Shown in pieces: positions 55,086-64,000 of a stretch of 64,000 nt of DNA. Numbering within the stretch: position 1 is the stretch's first letter; each line of letters opens with the position of its first letter. The stretch covers positions 49,796 to 113,795 of the forward strand of contig KQ960853.1 in NCBI GenBank assembly GCA_001553355.1, read 5' to 3'. Position numbers and translations under genes: made by a program. The notes beneath the pieces were generated by a model. That model was not told where the DNA came from and did not search any database. It was given only the letters and a program-made list of their open reading frames with translations. The DNA comes from Veillonellaceae bacterium DNF00626 (lineage in GTDB: Bacteria > Bacillota > Negativicutes > Veillonellales > Dialisteraceae).

Positions 55086-55745
55086 ATGGAATCTATCAAA
55101 ATTATACATCGACAAACCAATCATCTCTATCTTCGCCTATGCGCAGATGGTTCTATTCGCATCACAGCCCCCACGGGGCTTTCTCATTCATGCATTATGG
55201 ATTTTCTGAAAAAACATCAGGCTTGGATTCAGAAAAGAAGAAAAATGCTTCCTCCTCTCCCGACTTACTCGTACAAAGATGGTGAAAAGCATTTATTTTT
55301 AGGCCGTTCTTATGAGTTATATATAAAATTTTCTACCAAAAACAGCTATGAAATCAAAGATTCCGCCATTATCCTTTATGTAAAAGATGATACGGTCAAT
55401 AAAGAAATATTATTTACCGCTGCCATGAAAAATGAATTGAATATTATCTTAAACACCTTACTTCATAAATGGTGTCCTATCATGAAGGTAACTCCATCTT
55501 CCATTTCTGTCAAAACAATGAAGACCCGTTGGGGCAGTTGCACATATCAAACAAAACGTCTGCATTTTTCATTAGATTTAATTTCTAAACCCATGCCGTA
55601 TATTGAATTAGTGGTTGTTCACGAATTAACTCACTTAATGGAGCCTTCTCATAATCGACATTTTCATAAACTAATGAGTCACTATTTACCGGAGTACCGA
55701 AAGTTACAAAGAGATTTACAAAGACTACCGAAAGAATTTCGTTAA
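55086..55745 (+). CDS. YgjP-like zinc metallopeptidase (DUF45)
   Basis: 219 residues. HELTH at 179-183 and a downstream histidine (H189-H194, EPSHNRHFHKL) form the zinc site. KTRWGSCTYQTKRLHFSLDLISKPMPYIELVVVHELTHL is the family core (SprT-like/M48-related). Substrate unknown. The start is 8 bases after the LysR terminator, with no strong SD visible. Confidence 0.85.
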   Translation: MESIKIIHRQTNHLYLRLCADGSIRITAPTGLSHSCIMDFLKKHQAWIQKRRKMLPPLPTYSYKDGEKHLFLGRSYELYIKFSTKNSYEIKDSAIILYVKDDTVNKEILFTAAMKNELNIILNTLLHKWCPIMKVTPSSISVKTMKTRWGSCTYQTKRLHFSLDLISKPMPYIELVVVHELTHLMEPSHNRHFHKLMSHYLPEYRKLQRDLQRLPKEFR

Positions 55746-55752
55746 CACATTC

Positions 55753-55785
55753 AAAAACCGTGCCATTCTCATAGCACAGTTTTTT
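55753..55785. terminator. Bidirectional terminator between YgjP-like gene and ftsY
   Basis: AAAAACCGTGC (55753-55763) pairs with GCACAGTTTTT (55774-55784, one mismatch), with A/T runs on both sides; convergent genes. Confidence 0.8.
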
Positions 55786-55789
55786 ATTT

Positions 55790-56734
55790 CTATATTTTTG
55801 TCGATATTTCCAATTTATGATCTTCCGTTTCAAAGAGAGCTTTGGCAAATTCTCTTGGTTGGAATTTTTGCAAATCATCTTCTCGTTCGCCCAGTCCAAT
55901 CCATCGAATAGGTACGTGAAGTTCTTCATGTATGGATAATACGACGCCCCCTTTGGCAGTACCATCTAATTTAGTTAAAATCACTTCTGTCAAAGGAACA
56001 ATATCCCCGAAATTTTTAGCTTGACTTACTGCATTTTGTCCGGTAGTGGCATCTAATACCAACACCGTATGATGCGGTGCATCAGGAATCACTTTTTTCA
56101 CAACACGACTAATTTTCGCCAATTCTTCCATTAAATTTACTTTTGTCTGAAGACGTCCTGCGGTGTCAATAAGCACGACATCTACGTTTCTTGCTTTCGC
56201 TGCTGTGACAGCATCAAATGCCACGGCTGCCGGATCAGCGCCTTCACTGTGTTTAACGATATCCGCGCCTGTGCGTTCTGCCCAAATCGTAAGTTGCTCC
56301 GATGCAGCCGCACGAAATGTATCTGCCGCCGCCAAAAGCACTTTCTTTCCCTCTTTACGGAATTGAGCAGATAATTTACCGATAGTTGTGGTCTTGCCCA
56401 CTCCATTGACACCAACCACTAAGTAAACCTCCGGATGATGAGTTATTTCTTCTTCCTTGCTTCCTTCAGAAAGCATTTCTACGACTAACTTCTCCATAAA
56501 AGGCATTACTTCATTGGTATTATGAATATCCCCTTCAGTCACCCCTCGACGAATTTGACGCATGAGATAATCAGTGGTTCTCACGCCCAAATCTCCGGAA
56601 AGTAAAACCATTTCCAATTCTTCTAAAAAATCTTCATCAATTTTGGCGTAACCGATAATCACGGTTTCAATATTTCTTATCAAGCCATCTTTTGTTTTCT
56701 TCAAGCCATTTCGTACTTTATCAAAAAATCCCAT
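55790..56734 (-). CDS. ftsY: Signal recognition particle receptor FtsY
   Basis: SRP receptor GTPase that docks ribosomes at the translocon. 314 residues from the ATG at 56734, just after the smc stop with AAGGGG upstream; the codon at 56758 is inside smc. There is no long acidic A domain. G1 is GVNGVGKT at 108-115, then AADTFRAAASEQL, DTAGR, TKLDGTAKGG and GLGERXDDLQ-type end. Coupled to smc. Confidence 0.97.
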   Translation of the reverse strand: MGFFDKVRNGLKKTKDGLIRNIETVIIGYAKIDEDFLEELEMVLLSGDLGVRTTDYLMRQIRRGVTEGDIHNTNEVMPFMEKLVVEMLSEGSKEEEITHHPEVYLVVGVNGVGKTTTIGKLSAQFRKEGKKVLLAAADTFRAAASEQLTIWAERTGADIVKHSEGADPAAVAFDAVTAAKARNVDVVLIDTAGRLQTKVNLMEELAKISRVVKKVIPDAPHHTVLVLDATTGQNAVSQAKNFGDIVPLTEVILTKLDGTAKGGVVLSIHEELHVPIRWIGLGEREDDLQKFQPREFAKALFETEDHKLEISTKI

Positions 56735-56738
56735 TTTC

Positions 56739-59700
56739 TTACCCCTTAATATAATCACCTACTCGCACAGTGATGAGCGAAGAAACTCCTTTTTCTGCCA
56801 TCGTAACACCTTGCAGCGTATCGGCAAATTCCATTGTTTTCTTTCGATGAGAAATAATAACAAACTGCGTTTTTTTCTTATAATCTCCAATCATACGACT
56901 ATATCTTTCTACATTGGCATCGTCTAACGCTGCATCTATTTCATCGACAAAACAAAACGGTGCCGGACGATAAGCCATGAATGACATAAGCAGAGCAATA
57001 ACCGTCAACGCTCTTTCACCGCCGGACATAAGCGTCAAAGGCTGCCTCTTTTTCCCCGGTAGTTGCAAATACATATCCACACCGCCTTCTAAGGGATGAG
57101 CTGTATCCGTTAATTCCAAACGAGCATCACCACCGGAAAACATAAGCTTCATGATACGAGCAAATTCCACATTAATCATTTGAAAAGCGTCAGAAAATTG
57201 TTTTGTCATTGTCACATCAATATCATGAATGATGGTTTCCAAACCGCTCTTTGCCTTTTTCAAATCTTCAATTTGCGTTTCATAAAAAGCCCGACGCCGT
57301 ACTTGTACTTCATATTCTTCCTCACCATTAGGATTCACTGTACCCAACGCCGCTATACGTTCATCCAACTCCTTTTCTTTCTCTTTCATATCCGCCATAG
57401 AACCGGGCAAACGAAATGCCTCCGCTCGTTCTCGTGTGAGATGTACTGCCTTTAGTTTATCTAATTCCTCTTGCTCCTGCAATGTGAAATTTTCTATCCG
57501 TGCTTTGCGATCTGCCATATCTTTTTGTATCGCTGATGACTTTTCCGCCGCCTCACGCCATGCCGTATCACTATTTTTTCTATGAACAATAAAAGATTCT
57601 GACGCATTCTGCAAATTTTCTTGCGCCTTCTCCATTTCCTTTCGCTCATTATCTACTATCTCAAATTGTTTTTGAATATTTTCCAACTCTTGCGTCAATT
57701 GTATTTTTTTATTTTTATTTTCCTCAATCGCACACTCTATTTCTTTTCTATCTTTTGCCTGTTCTTTTTGCGCCTGCAAACGTTCTTCTTTCCCGCGCCG
57801 GCAAAAATTTACTTTCTCTTCCGCCTTTGTGGCATTGATACGAAGTGTCAAAAGTGCATTCTCATTTTCTTTCACGGACACTTTGATTTGCTTACTTTCT
57901 TCATCATCTTCCATATCGGGAATATTTGCATAATCTTGCAAAGCCGTCCGCCATTCCGCAAGACGCTCTGAAGTAGTCGTCATCGACTGTTCCGTTTCCT
58001 CGCAATCGGTTTTTAATTTCTCCGCCAACTGCTCTTGAGATGCCAATGCTCCAATCAATCCTTCTTTTTGTCCGGACAGCGCAGCATACTCCATTTTTTG
58101 ATTCTGACACAAACTGCGAAGCTCCGTCACCTTATCTGAAAGAGCAGCGCAAATATCGTCATGACTTCTTCTCTTTTCTCCTAACGCCTTAAGTTCACGT
58201 GCCAATACATCTTCCTGTCGAAGTATTTCATTAATTTCTTCTTTTCTGCCAAAATATAAATTTTCCTTCTTCTTCATAGACCCGCCGGTAAGCGACCCTC
58301 CGGGATGCACCAACTGTCCGTCTAACGTAACCAAACGAATGCGATGCTTATATTTCGCAGAAACTTTTTGTGCTGCCTTCAAATCTTCAACAATCACTAT
58401 TTTCCCTAAAATAGCAGACATCAGTGATGTATATTCCTCATCATAAAGAAATAAATCAGCAGCAATACCGCAAACGCCCTTTTCTGCGCAAGCCTCCTTT
58501 TCTATTTCATCAGAACCCCTCATCTTCATCGTATCCAAAGGATAAAAAGTGACACGCCCGGCATGATTTTCCTTCAACCATTGAATCATCTCTCCGGCAG
58601 ACTTTGCCGTATCCGTCACAATATAAGAAACAGCAGCGCCTAATGCCACTTCTGCCGCCACGGTGTATTTCGCCGGCACATGAAGCAACTCACCGACAGG
58701 CCCGATAACATGATCTCCCCAAAGAGAACGATTCTCCAAAATCGTTTTCGTCGTACGAGAAAAATTCGCATATTCACGCTCAGACCGTTCCAAATACTCC
58801 CGCCGTGATTTCAACTGAACGCCTTCTGCCTGTTTCTCATTCCAGACCTGAAGCAGATGATACCTTTCATCTTCCGCTTTTTTCAACTCCTGACTACCAA
58901 CGTCCCCCGCCTCTTCAGTTTCTTTTAAAGACTTTTTTAATTCAACTTCTTTTTTATCATAAACCTGCTTTTGAAGCTTTAACTCCTTGCAGGCAGCCAT
59001 AGCTTTCATTTCTTCTGCCACTAAGCCCTCTTTAACCGCTGTAAGCCTTTGTATTTCCTTCTCATTCAACTCAATATTACCGGTGAGGCGCTCTTTCTCT
59101 GCCATCTGCGCTTGATACGCTTTTTGCTTTTCTCTATATTTACCTTCAGCTATGGCTAATTGCTTCGACAACTCTTCTTTCTTTTTTTCTTCAGTCAACA
59201 CCAACTGTTGCTCTTCTTTTAATAACTTTTCCGCCTCTTGCAACTCAAGCGAAATCGTTTCTATCTCCTCCGACAGCTCCTTCTCCGCTTCACACTGGTC
59301 CTCAAAATCCTCATCAAGCCGTTTTGTTTCCTCTTCAGCATGATGTAGCGCCTCTTCCTTCACTCGATAATCCCCACGAAGACGCTCCACGAAATTTTGC
59401 TTCTCCGACAACCGACCTGCCGCCTCACGAAGAGCCTCTTGGTGACTTAATGCCTTTGCCTCTAACTCTTCCTTCTCCACAGAAAACTTCGCTAATTTTG
59501 CCTCCCAAGACACCTTTTCATCCATCAACGTATGATATTCAGATTCATAACGTGACAACATACGCCCAATAGATGCCAAACGCAAAAGAGTCATCGTCAC
59601 CGCGACAGCACTCTTCTCTTTCGACAACGACTTGTATACCTTAGATTTTTCCGCCGCTTCCTTCAACGGCTCCAATTGCTCATCCAAAAGAGCCACCAAA

Positions 59701-60278
59701 TCACGGACACGCTCCATATTTTCCGCTGTACGCTCTAACTTTCGTAACCCTTCATTTTTTCGCATACGATACAATCCGATACCCGCCACTTCCTCAAAAA
59801 TAAGCCTACGCTCATCAGGATGCGCCGTCAGTACCTGATCCACTCGATTTTGTCCGATAATAGCCATTGAGCCTTTGCCTAAACCCGTTTGCGTGAGTAA
59901 CTCCTGAATATCTTTTAATCTGCAACTTCTTTTATTTAACTGAAATTCACTATCACCGCTCCGAAGAATACGCCGAGTAATCGCCACTTCCACCGTATCA
60001 AGAGGAAGCTCATGCGAAGAATTATCCAACACCAAAGTCACCTCAGCAGCATTCCTCGCCTGCCGACCCTCAGCACCGGAAAAAATAATATCCTCAGATT
60101 TCTGTCCCCGTAAATTTCGAATATTTTGCTCACCCAAAACCCACCGCACGGCATCAGAAATATTACTCTTCCCACAACCGTTCGGCCCGACAATAACCGT
60201 CATTCCATCCGCAAACTCAATTGTCGTTTTATCAGCAAAAGACTTAAACCCCTGCAAAATCAATCGCAGTAATTTCAT
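56739..60278 (-). CDS. smc: Chromosome segregation protein SMC
   Basis: 1179-residue condensin ATPase. Walker A is GPNGCGKS at 31-38, the hinge lies near the middle (GDHVIGPVGELLHVP to LVTLDGQLVHPGGSLTGGS), two long coiled coils flank it, and the C-terminal signature is LMSGGERALTVIALL with Walker B FCFVDEIDAALDD. ScpA/B are not in the window. The smc-ftsY pairing is common in Firmicutes. Confidence 0.98.
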   Translation of the reverse strand: MKLLRLILQGFKSFADKTTIEFADGMTVIVGPNGCGKSNISDAVRWVLGEQNIRNLRGQKSEDIIFSGAEGRQARNAAEVTLVLDNSSHELPLDTVEVAITRRILRSGDSEFQLNKRSCRLKDIQELLTQTGLGKGSMAIIGQNRVDQVLTAHPDERRLIFEEVAGIGLYRMRKNEGLRKLERTAENMERVRDLVALLDEQLEPLKEAAEKSKVYKSLSKEKSAVAVTMTLLRLASIGRMLSRYESEYHTLMDEKVSWEAKLAKFSVEKEELEAKALSHQEALREAAGRLSEKQNFVERLRGDYRVKEEALHHAEEETKRLDEDFEDQCEAEKELSEEIETISLELQEAEKLLKEEQQLVLTEEKKKEELSKQLAIAEGKYREKQKAYQAQMAEKERLTGNIELNEKEIQRLTAVKEGLVAEEMKAMAACKELKLQKQVYDKKEVELKKSLKETEEAGDVGSQELKKAEDERYHLLQVWNEKQAEGVQLKSRREYLERSEREYANFSRTTKTILENRSLWGDHVIGPVGELLHVPAKYTVAAEVALGAAVSYIVTDTAKSAGEMIQWLKENHAGRVTFYPLDTMKMRGSDEIEKEACAEKGVCGIAADLFLYDEEYTSLMSAILGKIVIVEDLKAAQKVSAKYKHRIRLVTLDGQLVHPGGSLTGGSMKKKENLYFGRKEEINEILRQEDVLARELKALGEKRRSHDDICAALSDKVTELRSLCQNQKMEYAALSGQKEGLIGALASQEQLAEKLKTDCEETEQSMTTTSERLAEWRTALQDYANIPDMEDDEESKQIKVSVKENENALLTLRINATKAEEKVNFCRRGKEERLQAQKEQAKDRKEIECAIEENKNKKIQLTQELENIQKQFEIVDNERKEMEKAQENLQNASESFIVHRKNSDTAWREAAEKSSAIQKDMADRKARIENFTLQEQEELDKLKAVHLTRERAEAFRLPGSMADMKEKEKELDERIAALGTVNPNGEEEYEVQVRRRAFYETQIEDLKKAKSGLETIIHDIDVTMTKQFSDAFQMINVEFARIMKLMFSGGDARLELTDTAHPLEGGVDMYLQLPGKKRQPLTLMSGGERALTVIALLMSFMAYRPAPFCFVDEIDAALDDANVERYSRMIGDYKKKTQFVIISHRKKTMEFADTLQGVTMAEKGVSSLITVRVGDYIKG

Positions 60279-60379
60279 ATACTCGACCCCTCAACTTTAT
60301 TCCAATTATTCATATTATACTATGAGACTTCATACTTTGACTACAAATTCGCAACTATCAAAAATAATATTTCCCTAAT

Positions 60380-60409
60380 AAAAAATCTCTCGCCAAAACG
60401 AAAGATTTA
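60380..60409 (-). terminator. Terminator of mpg-ogt
   Basis: AAATCTTTCG (60409-60400) pairs with CGAGAGATTT (60393-60384), then T-rich on the minus strand; overlaps the ogt stop. Confidence 0.8.
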
Positions 60410-60898
60410 CTTGATGTATGAAATATGCTCTATCTCCAATAACTTTACTTTCCTATCTAACCCACCGGCATAACCGGTAAGTTTTCCATGCTTTCCCAAC
60501 ACCCGATGACAGGGAATAAAAATAGGAATAGGATTTTTCTTAAGCGCTTGTCCGACAGCTTGCGCTGACATTTTCCTTTTTGTTCTCTCTTCCACCCACT
60601 TGGCTATATCTCCATACGTTCGATAAGTACCATACGGAATAGACAACAAATATGACCAAATTTCCTTTTGAAAGGCAGTCCCTTCCGGTGCCAACGGCAA
60701 TTTCTCTTTAGGTTTTTCTCCGGAAAAATATGAAAAGAGCCAATTTTGTGCTACTTGCAAAAGAGGAATCTCCCTTTCCTCCACATCATATGGACATGCT
60801 TCTTCCTGAAATAATAAACCCGTCAACCCCTTTTCCGGACTCCCCATAAGTCGTAAAATTCCCAAAGGAGTTGCCGTCATCATCATAAACACTCTCAT
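60407..60898 (-). CDS. ogt: Methylated-DNA--[protein]-cysteine S-methyltransferase
   Basis: Suicide repair of O6-methylguanine. 163 residues from the ATG at 60898, which overlaps the mpg stop as ATGA (in-frame codons further upstream lie inside mpg). The acceptor Cys is C130 in IPCHRVLG; YGTYRTYGDIA and LTGYAGGLDRK are typical. Confidence 0.94.
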   Translation of the reverse strand: MRVFMMMTATPLGILRLMGSPEKGLTGLLFQEEACPYDVEEREIPLLQVAQNWLFSYFSGEKPKEKLPLAPEGTAFQKEIWSYLLSIPYGTYRTYGDIAKWVEERTKRKMSAQAVGQALKKNPIPIFIPCHRVLGKHGKLTGYAGGLDRKVKLLEIEHISYIK

Positions 60899-61482
60899 TT
60901 CGATATCCACAAACTCCCTTTTAAGGTAAAACGCCACGGGAAATTTTTACCGTATACAGCATAATCAATATTCCTTCGTTTCGACCGTTCTACTGCCACC
61001 TTTTCTCCACTCTTTTCAATGTACAAAGGCCCTGTAACCAAATCTGCACCATATAACGATTTATCAATGCCCAAAGCCATGGCCACCCGTCCGGGCCCGG
61101 TAGTAAGATTCTTCCCCTTTGCTTTTCCTCGTCTTGCCTGCATAAGCTCCAATCCTTCCAACGGCTCTATACTTCGAATCAAAACAGCAGCCGCCTCACC
61201 CTCCTGTCCGCAGACGACATTCATACACCAATACATACCATAAATTAAATAAACATAAGCATGTCCGCCCTCACCAAACATCGCTTTTGTTCGTTCCGTC
61301 AATCCTTTAAATGCGTGCGAACCGTCATCCGGTTTCCCACGATAATACCCGCCATACGCTTCACATTCCGTAATACGCCCTGCCACTCTTCCTTCCGGTG
61401 TTTCATGCACTAATATGTCACCTATCAGACGCTTCGCCACCTCTACCGACGTATCGTAATATTCCTCACGCACCCAACGCAT
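60895..61482 (-). CDS. mpg: 3-methyladenine DNA glycosylase (Mpg/AAG family)
   Basis: 195-residue base excision enzyme. LIGDILVHETPEGRVAGRITECEAYGG, DDGSHAFKGLTERTKAMFGEGGHAYVYLIYGMYWCMNVV and LTTGPGRVAMALGI are the family signatures. Coupled to ogt; together they repair two kinds of alkylation damage. Confidence 0.95.
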   Translation of the reverse strand: MRWVREEYYDTSVEVAKRLIGDILVHETPEGRVAGRITECEAYGGYYRGKPDDGSHAFKGLTERTKAMFGEGGHAYVYLIYGMYWCMNVVCGQEGEAAAVLIRSIEPLEGLELMQARRGKAKGKNLTTGPGRVAMALGIDKSLYGADLVTGPLYIEKSGEKVAVERSKRRNIDYAVYGKNFPWRFTLKGSLWISK

Positions 61483-61494
61483 AAAATCCTCCTA

Positions 61495-62553
61495 CTACTT
61501 TATCGAAACGGCCATCCCTATTTCCAACTTCGGATCAGCATGAGTAACCACCTTATCCCCCTCATGAATACCTGAAATAATACGAATCTGTCCATCTTTA
61601 TCCGCTACAACTTCCACCGTTCTCCAATCGATAAGCCCCTCATCAGTTACCACTTCCACAGTATGTTCATCCAACAAAACACTCCTTGGAAATATCATCG
61701 CCGGCGCCACTTCTTCACTTTCAATATGAATATGATACATATCACCCATTACCACATCATCAGATACATTATCCATCTGCACCTTATATGCCGTATATCC
61801 GTCAACATCAGATAGCCCTCGACGCTTCAACTCACCGTACCACTCATGTGTCCCATCAGAAATCATCACCGTCAAAGCCTTTTCCACTTTTGCTTTTTCC
61901 AAAAACTTATCATTCACCGATGGCATATTAAAAACAAAAATAACCGGTGAATTTTGCTGTATCACTAACGCCGGTTTCCCTGCCATGACTACCTTTGCAT
62001 CGCCTCGATAAACACGAGACACTACACCGGACACCGGTGCTTTCACCACACAATCCTCAATAGACCTTTGCAAAGCTGCCAAAGCCTGCGTCACTCCGGC
62101 CTGTCTTGAAACACCGGATCCCGATGAAGGCGAAGGCCCTACACCCTTTCGCATACGGATACGATCATATTCCGCACGAGTAATGATACCTTCCTTCAGC
62201 AAATCCCCCTCCGGTCCATCCGGTGGTGCTACATTAGGCACCGATACGGTAGCATCAGTCATTTGCCCTTCCAAAGCCGCCTTTTGCGCTTCATACGCTG
62301 ATGAATCCACACGGAAAAGTACATCCCCGGCAGCCACCACTTGCCCTACATCAGGCATATCCGATACAACTTTTCCCGACACCATAGGAACGACAGGAAA
62401 CACATGCAAAGGCTCCGCCGCCACCTTCGTCTCAAAAACAAAAGGTACCTCCGTCTGCACCGCCTCCGTCACTTTCACCGAAGTCCTCCCGCAACCGGAA
62501 ACACAAAACATCCCTATCACGCATAAACACATCATCCATAATCTATATTTCAT
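61495..62553 (-). CDS. Efflux membrane fusion lipoprotein (RND/HlyD type)
   Basis: 352 residues from the ATG at 62553; the ATG at 62559 is too close to its SD. The lipobox VSGC gives a lipidated C21. A biotinyl-lipoyl half-motif (GKVVSDMPDVGQVVAAGDVLFRVDSS) and a second half (VKAPVSGVVSRVYRGDAKVV) flank a short hairpin only about 60 residues long, with a Gly/Ser-rich stretch (GPSPSSGSGVS). Beta-barrel and membrane-proximal parts follow. No RND or ABC pump gene is adjacent, so its partner is unknown. Confidence 0.85.
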   Translation of the reverse strand: MKYRLWMMCLCVIGMFCVSGCGRTSVKVTEAVQTEVPFVFETKVAAEPLHVFPVVPMVSGKVVSDMPDVGQVVAAGDVLFRVDSSAYEAQKAALEGQMTDATVSVPNVAPPDGPEGDLLKEGIITRAEYDRIRMRKGVGPSPSSGSGVSRQAGVTQALAALQRSIEDCVVKAPVSGVVSRVYRGDAKVVMAGKPALVIQQNSPVIFVFNMPSVNDKFLEKAKVEKALTVMISDGTHEWYGELKRRGLSDVDGYTAYKVQMDNVSDDVVMGDMYHIHIESEEVAPAMIFPRSVLLDEHTVEVVTDEGLIDWRTVEVVADKDGQIRIISGIHEGDKVVTHADPKLEIGMAVSIK

Positions 62554-62643
62554 CAGCATCTCTTCCTATTTACCATATTTCCTTCAGTATAGCACACCTA
62601 TATGCCATCCAAATACGCCAACATAGAAATATCTCACAAAAAC

Positions 62644-62679
62644 AAAAAAGATGCTATCTCATAAGATAACATCCTTTTT
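62644..62679 (-). terminator. Terminator of the autotransporter gene
   Basis: GATGTTATCT (62673-62664) pairs with AGATAGCATC (62659-62650), then T6 on the minus strand. Confidence 0.8.
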
Positions 62680-62712
62680 GTCCGATCTTAGACTTTATCA
62701 ATTTCTTTTGTC

Positions 62713-64000
62713 TTAGAACGCAAAGCGGAATCCTGCATCCAGCCTCCACTTGTTATTCAATTTCGCTCCAAAATTCTCCGTAAAGCTTCCATAGAAGTAA
62801 CTATTATCTTTCATCTTATAAGTCCCTCCTACTTCTAATTCAAGCCATGTATCTTCTAAACTCAGACTTGCATTAACAGGATCCTTATTTTCTTCTTGAT
62901 AACGACTCTTTACTTCTCCTCCAAATTCATGCGCTGCACTGAATTTTCCATAAAGGCTCATATTCTCATTCTTCACGCCTACACTGACTCCGATTTTTCC
63001 AATTAAGCTGTTTACGTCATCACTATGTACTTTTACAGATACCTTCTTATCAGATACTATATCTTCGTCATAGCCTCCTATATGACTCCAGATCATTTCT
63101 GCATTAGGTTCAACGTAGAATCCATTTCCTTGTTCTATTCTCTTTCCGTATTCAAAACTTATGAGCGTAGCATTTGCTTTATAGGTCCCCTTTATTTCAT
63201 CGCCCACCTTACTATGCGTCTCTGCTCTGTATTCATATTCTTTCGTATGTACATCATAATCATTCTTCACTTGCCCTGCTTTTGCAATGATATCCATATA
63301 AGTTCCATCATCTTTTACTTGACTTCCATAAATAGCTCCACTTACAGTAGTTCCTTTGCCGGTACCGGTGAAATAAGTATCGTCGTTCTTCATATATCCA
63401 AAGGCTCCACCAATAACCCATTCTCCTACTTTCTTATCATAGCCCACTTGAATACCATTATATTTATGTGCCCATTTAATTTGTTGATTCAAGCTATCTT
63501 TCATATCCAATTCGGTATTTCCGCCTTGGTATTTCGCCCATATACCACTTTCACTTTGTGTCAAGCGAATATCTCCCAATCGTTTTTGAATATCATTATT
63601 CTGTGCTTGCCATACCAATGCGCTAGAGAATATGGCATTTTTTGTGCTCTTAATAACAGAAACTTCTCCATTATTATGTCCTTGTTGTCCCGGATCACCT
63701 TTCGGTCCTTGCGGTCCTTGTTGTCCCGGATCACCTTTCGGTCCCTGCGGTCCTTGTTGTCCCGGATCACCTTTCGGTCCTTGTTTACCCACAAATGTAT
63801 TCAAGAAATCCTCATAACTCGTTTTATTATTTCCTTTAGCTTCTTGTTCTTTTTTCCACTTTTGATACATAGCTTCTGCAGCTTGTTCCAGTCCACTTTT
63901 CGGTCCGGGTTTACCCACAAATGTATTCAAAAAGTCATCATAACTCGTTTTATTATTTCCTTTAGTTTCTTGTTCTTTTTTCCACTTTTGATACATAGCT
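62713..64000 (-). CDS. Collagen-like autotransporter-type surface protein, C-terminal part (gene runs off the window)
   Basis: At least 428 codons are present, and the frame stays open to the right edge, so the start is outside. From the visible N-side: two 42-residue repeats AMYQKWKKEQE-KGNNKTSY-DFLNTFVGK, then three GPKGDPGQQGPQ units (collagen-like Gly-X-Y), then a short linker. An autotransporter beta-barrel of about 260 residues follows, with alternating hydrophobic strands, ending in LDAGFRFAF (terminal Phe, outer-membrane insertion signal). This implies a diderm envelope. The repeats may bind host or matrix; that is inference. Confidence 0.88.
   Translation of the reverse strand, partial: AMYQKWKKEQETKGNNKTSYDDFLNTFVGKPGPKSGLEQAAEAMYQKWKKEQEAKGNNKTSYEDFLNTFVGKQGPKGDPGQQGPQGPKGDPGQQGPQGPKGDPGQQGHNNGEVSVIKSTKNAIFSSALVWQAQNNDIQKRLGDIRLTQSESGIWAKYQGGNTELDMKDSLNQQIKWAHKYNGIQVGYDKKVGEWVIGGAFGYMKNDDTYFTGTGKGTTVSGAIYGSQVKDDGTYMDIIAKAGQVKNDYDVHTKEYEYRAETHSKVGDEIKGTYKANATLISFEYGKRIEQGNGFYVEPNAEMIWSHIGGYDEDIVSDKKVSVKVHSDDVNSLIGKIGVSVGVKNENMSLYGKFSAAHEFGGEVKSRYQEENKDPVNASLSLEDTWLELEVGGTYKMKDNSYFYGSFTENFGAKLNNKWRLDAGFRFAF
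63679..63786 (-). repeat. Collagen-like 36-base coding repeats
   Basis: Three head-to-tail copies of a 36-base unit (12 residues GPKGDPGQQGPQ) inside the autotransporter gene, almost identical, so liable to change copy number. Confidence 0.9.
63791..64000 (-). repeat. 126-base coding repeats
   Basis: Two copies, period 126 bases (42 residues), differing at a few positions. The second copy is cut by the right edge, so more copies probably lie beyond. Confidence 0.88.

Noticed and set aside
63679..63786. Three near-identical 36-base units at regular spacing, like a short CRISPR array
   Set aside because: The units are directly adjacent with no spacers and encode the collagen-like GPKGDPGQQGPQ repeats in frame within the autotransporter gene.
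63561..63794. Overlapping minus-strand frame rich in RDNKDRR repeats
   Set aside because: It is an alternative-frame reading of the collagen repeat DNA; the main frame carries the beta-barrel and stays open to the edge.

Overview
The window looks like a core chromosomal segment of a diderm Firmicute (class Negativicutes; a Veillonellaceae or Dialister-like genus is my best guess from general impression, not from a database match). The gene repertoire and order are Firmicute in style: a holB-ricT-trmN6-rsmI-metG block as in Bacillus, a T-box before thrS, a SAM-I riboswitch before metNIQ, an L20-type leader before infC-rpmI-rplT, and a YerC/TrpR-like protein. Yet the window ends in a protein with a C-terminal autotransporter beta-barrel, and it carries an efflux-type membrane fusion lipoprotein, so an outer membrane is implied. 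The DNA is AT-rich, with strong Shine-Dalgarno (SD) sites and many clear Rho-independent terminators. About 55 genes are packed mainly on the minus strand. No rRNA, insertion sequence, prophage or CRISPR array was seen.

Layout: 0-8.1 kb (minus) holds translation, tRNA/rRNA modification and replication genes, a HAD phosphatase and an NhaC-type antiporter gene broken by an in-frame amber codon. 8.3-9.0 kb is a small membrane-anchored DUF2939-type protein on the plus strand. 9.0-12.4 kb is fhs-folD-mscS (one-carbon metabolism plus a mechanosensitive channel). 12.5-19.7 kb holds a class B penicillin-binding protein with PASTA domain, the CCA enzyme, malic enzyme, rdgB and a puzzling 491-residue protein resembling a decayed DNA methylase joined to a specificity-subunit-like end. 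19.9-20.9 kb is rplM-rpsI behind a perfect consensus promoter. 20.9-28.5 kb is a purECFMNHD operon making IMP from PRPP-derived intermediates (purB and the FGAM synthetase genes must lie elsewhere). It is preceded by a leader with a terminator and an overlapping short reading frame.

28.6-36.3 kb holds dusB, then an envelope block (TagA/WecG-type glycosyltransferase, psd, pssA, membrane GT2, surE) and recG. 36.4 kb is rpmB. 36.7-39.2 kb is thioesterase-murI-membrane protein-CofE-like. 39.3-40.6 kb is infC-rpmI-rplT, with an apparent AUA start on infC. 40.6-43.3 kb is thrS plus a HutP-like gene under a T-box. 43.3-45.7 kb holds MgtC, a phosphohexomutase and a YerC-like repressor. 45.8-48.7 kb is the SAM-controlled methionine importer. 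48.7-55.8 kb is a mixed set: RNase H, CbiZ, a solitary zeta-toxin-like kinase, QueG, tRNA-Val, a MATE pump, LysR and a YgjP-like metallopeptidase. 55.8-60.3 kb is smc-ftsY. 60.4-62.6 kb is mpg-ogt and the fusion protein. 62.7 kb to the right edge is the partial collagen-like autotransporter.

The most intriguing signals are the pur leader with a 44-codon reading frame ending inside its terminator, the decayed methylase/specificity fusion, the solitary zeta-like protein, the amber-split NhaC, the AUA start of infC, the F420-ligase-like protein beside murI, and the collagen-like surface protein. All function calls rest on recognising family motifs by eye; no search was run.
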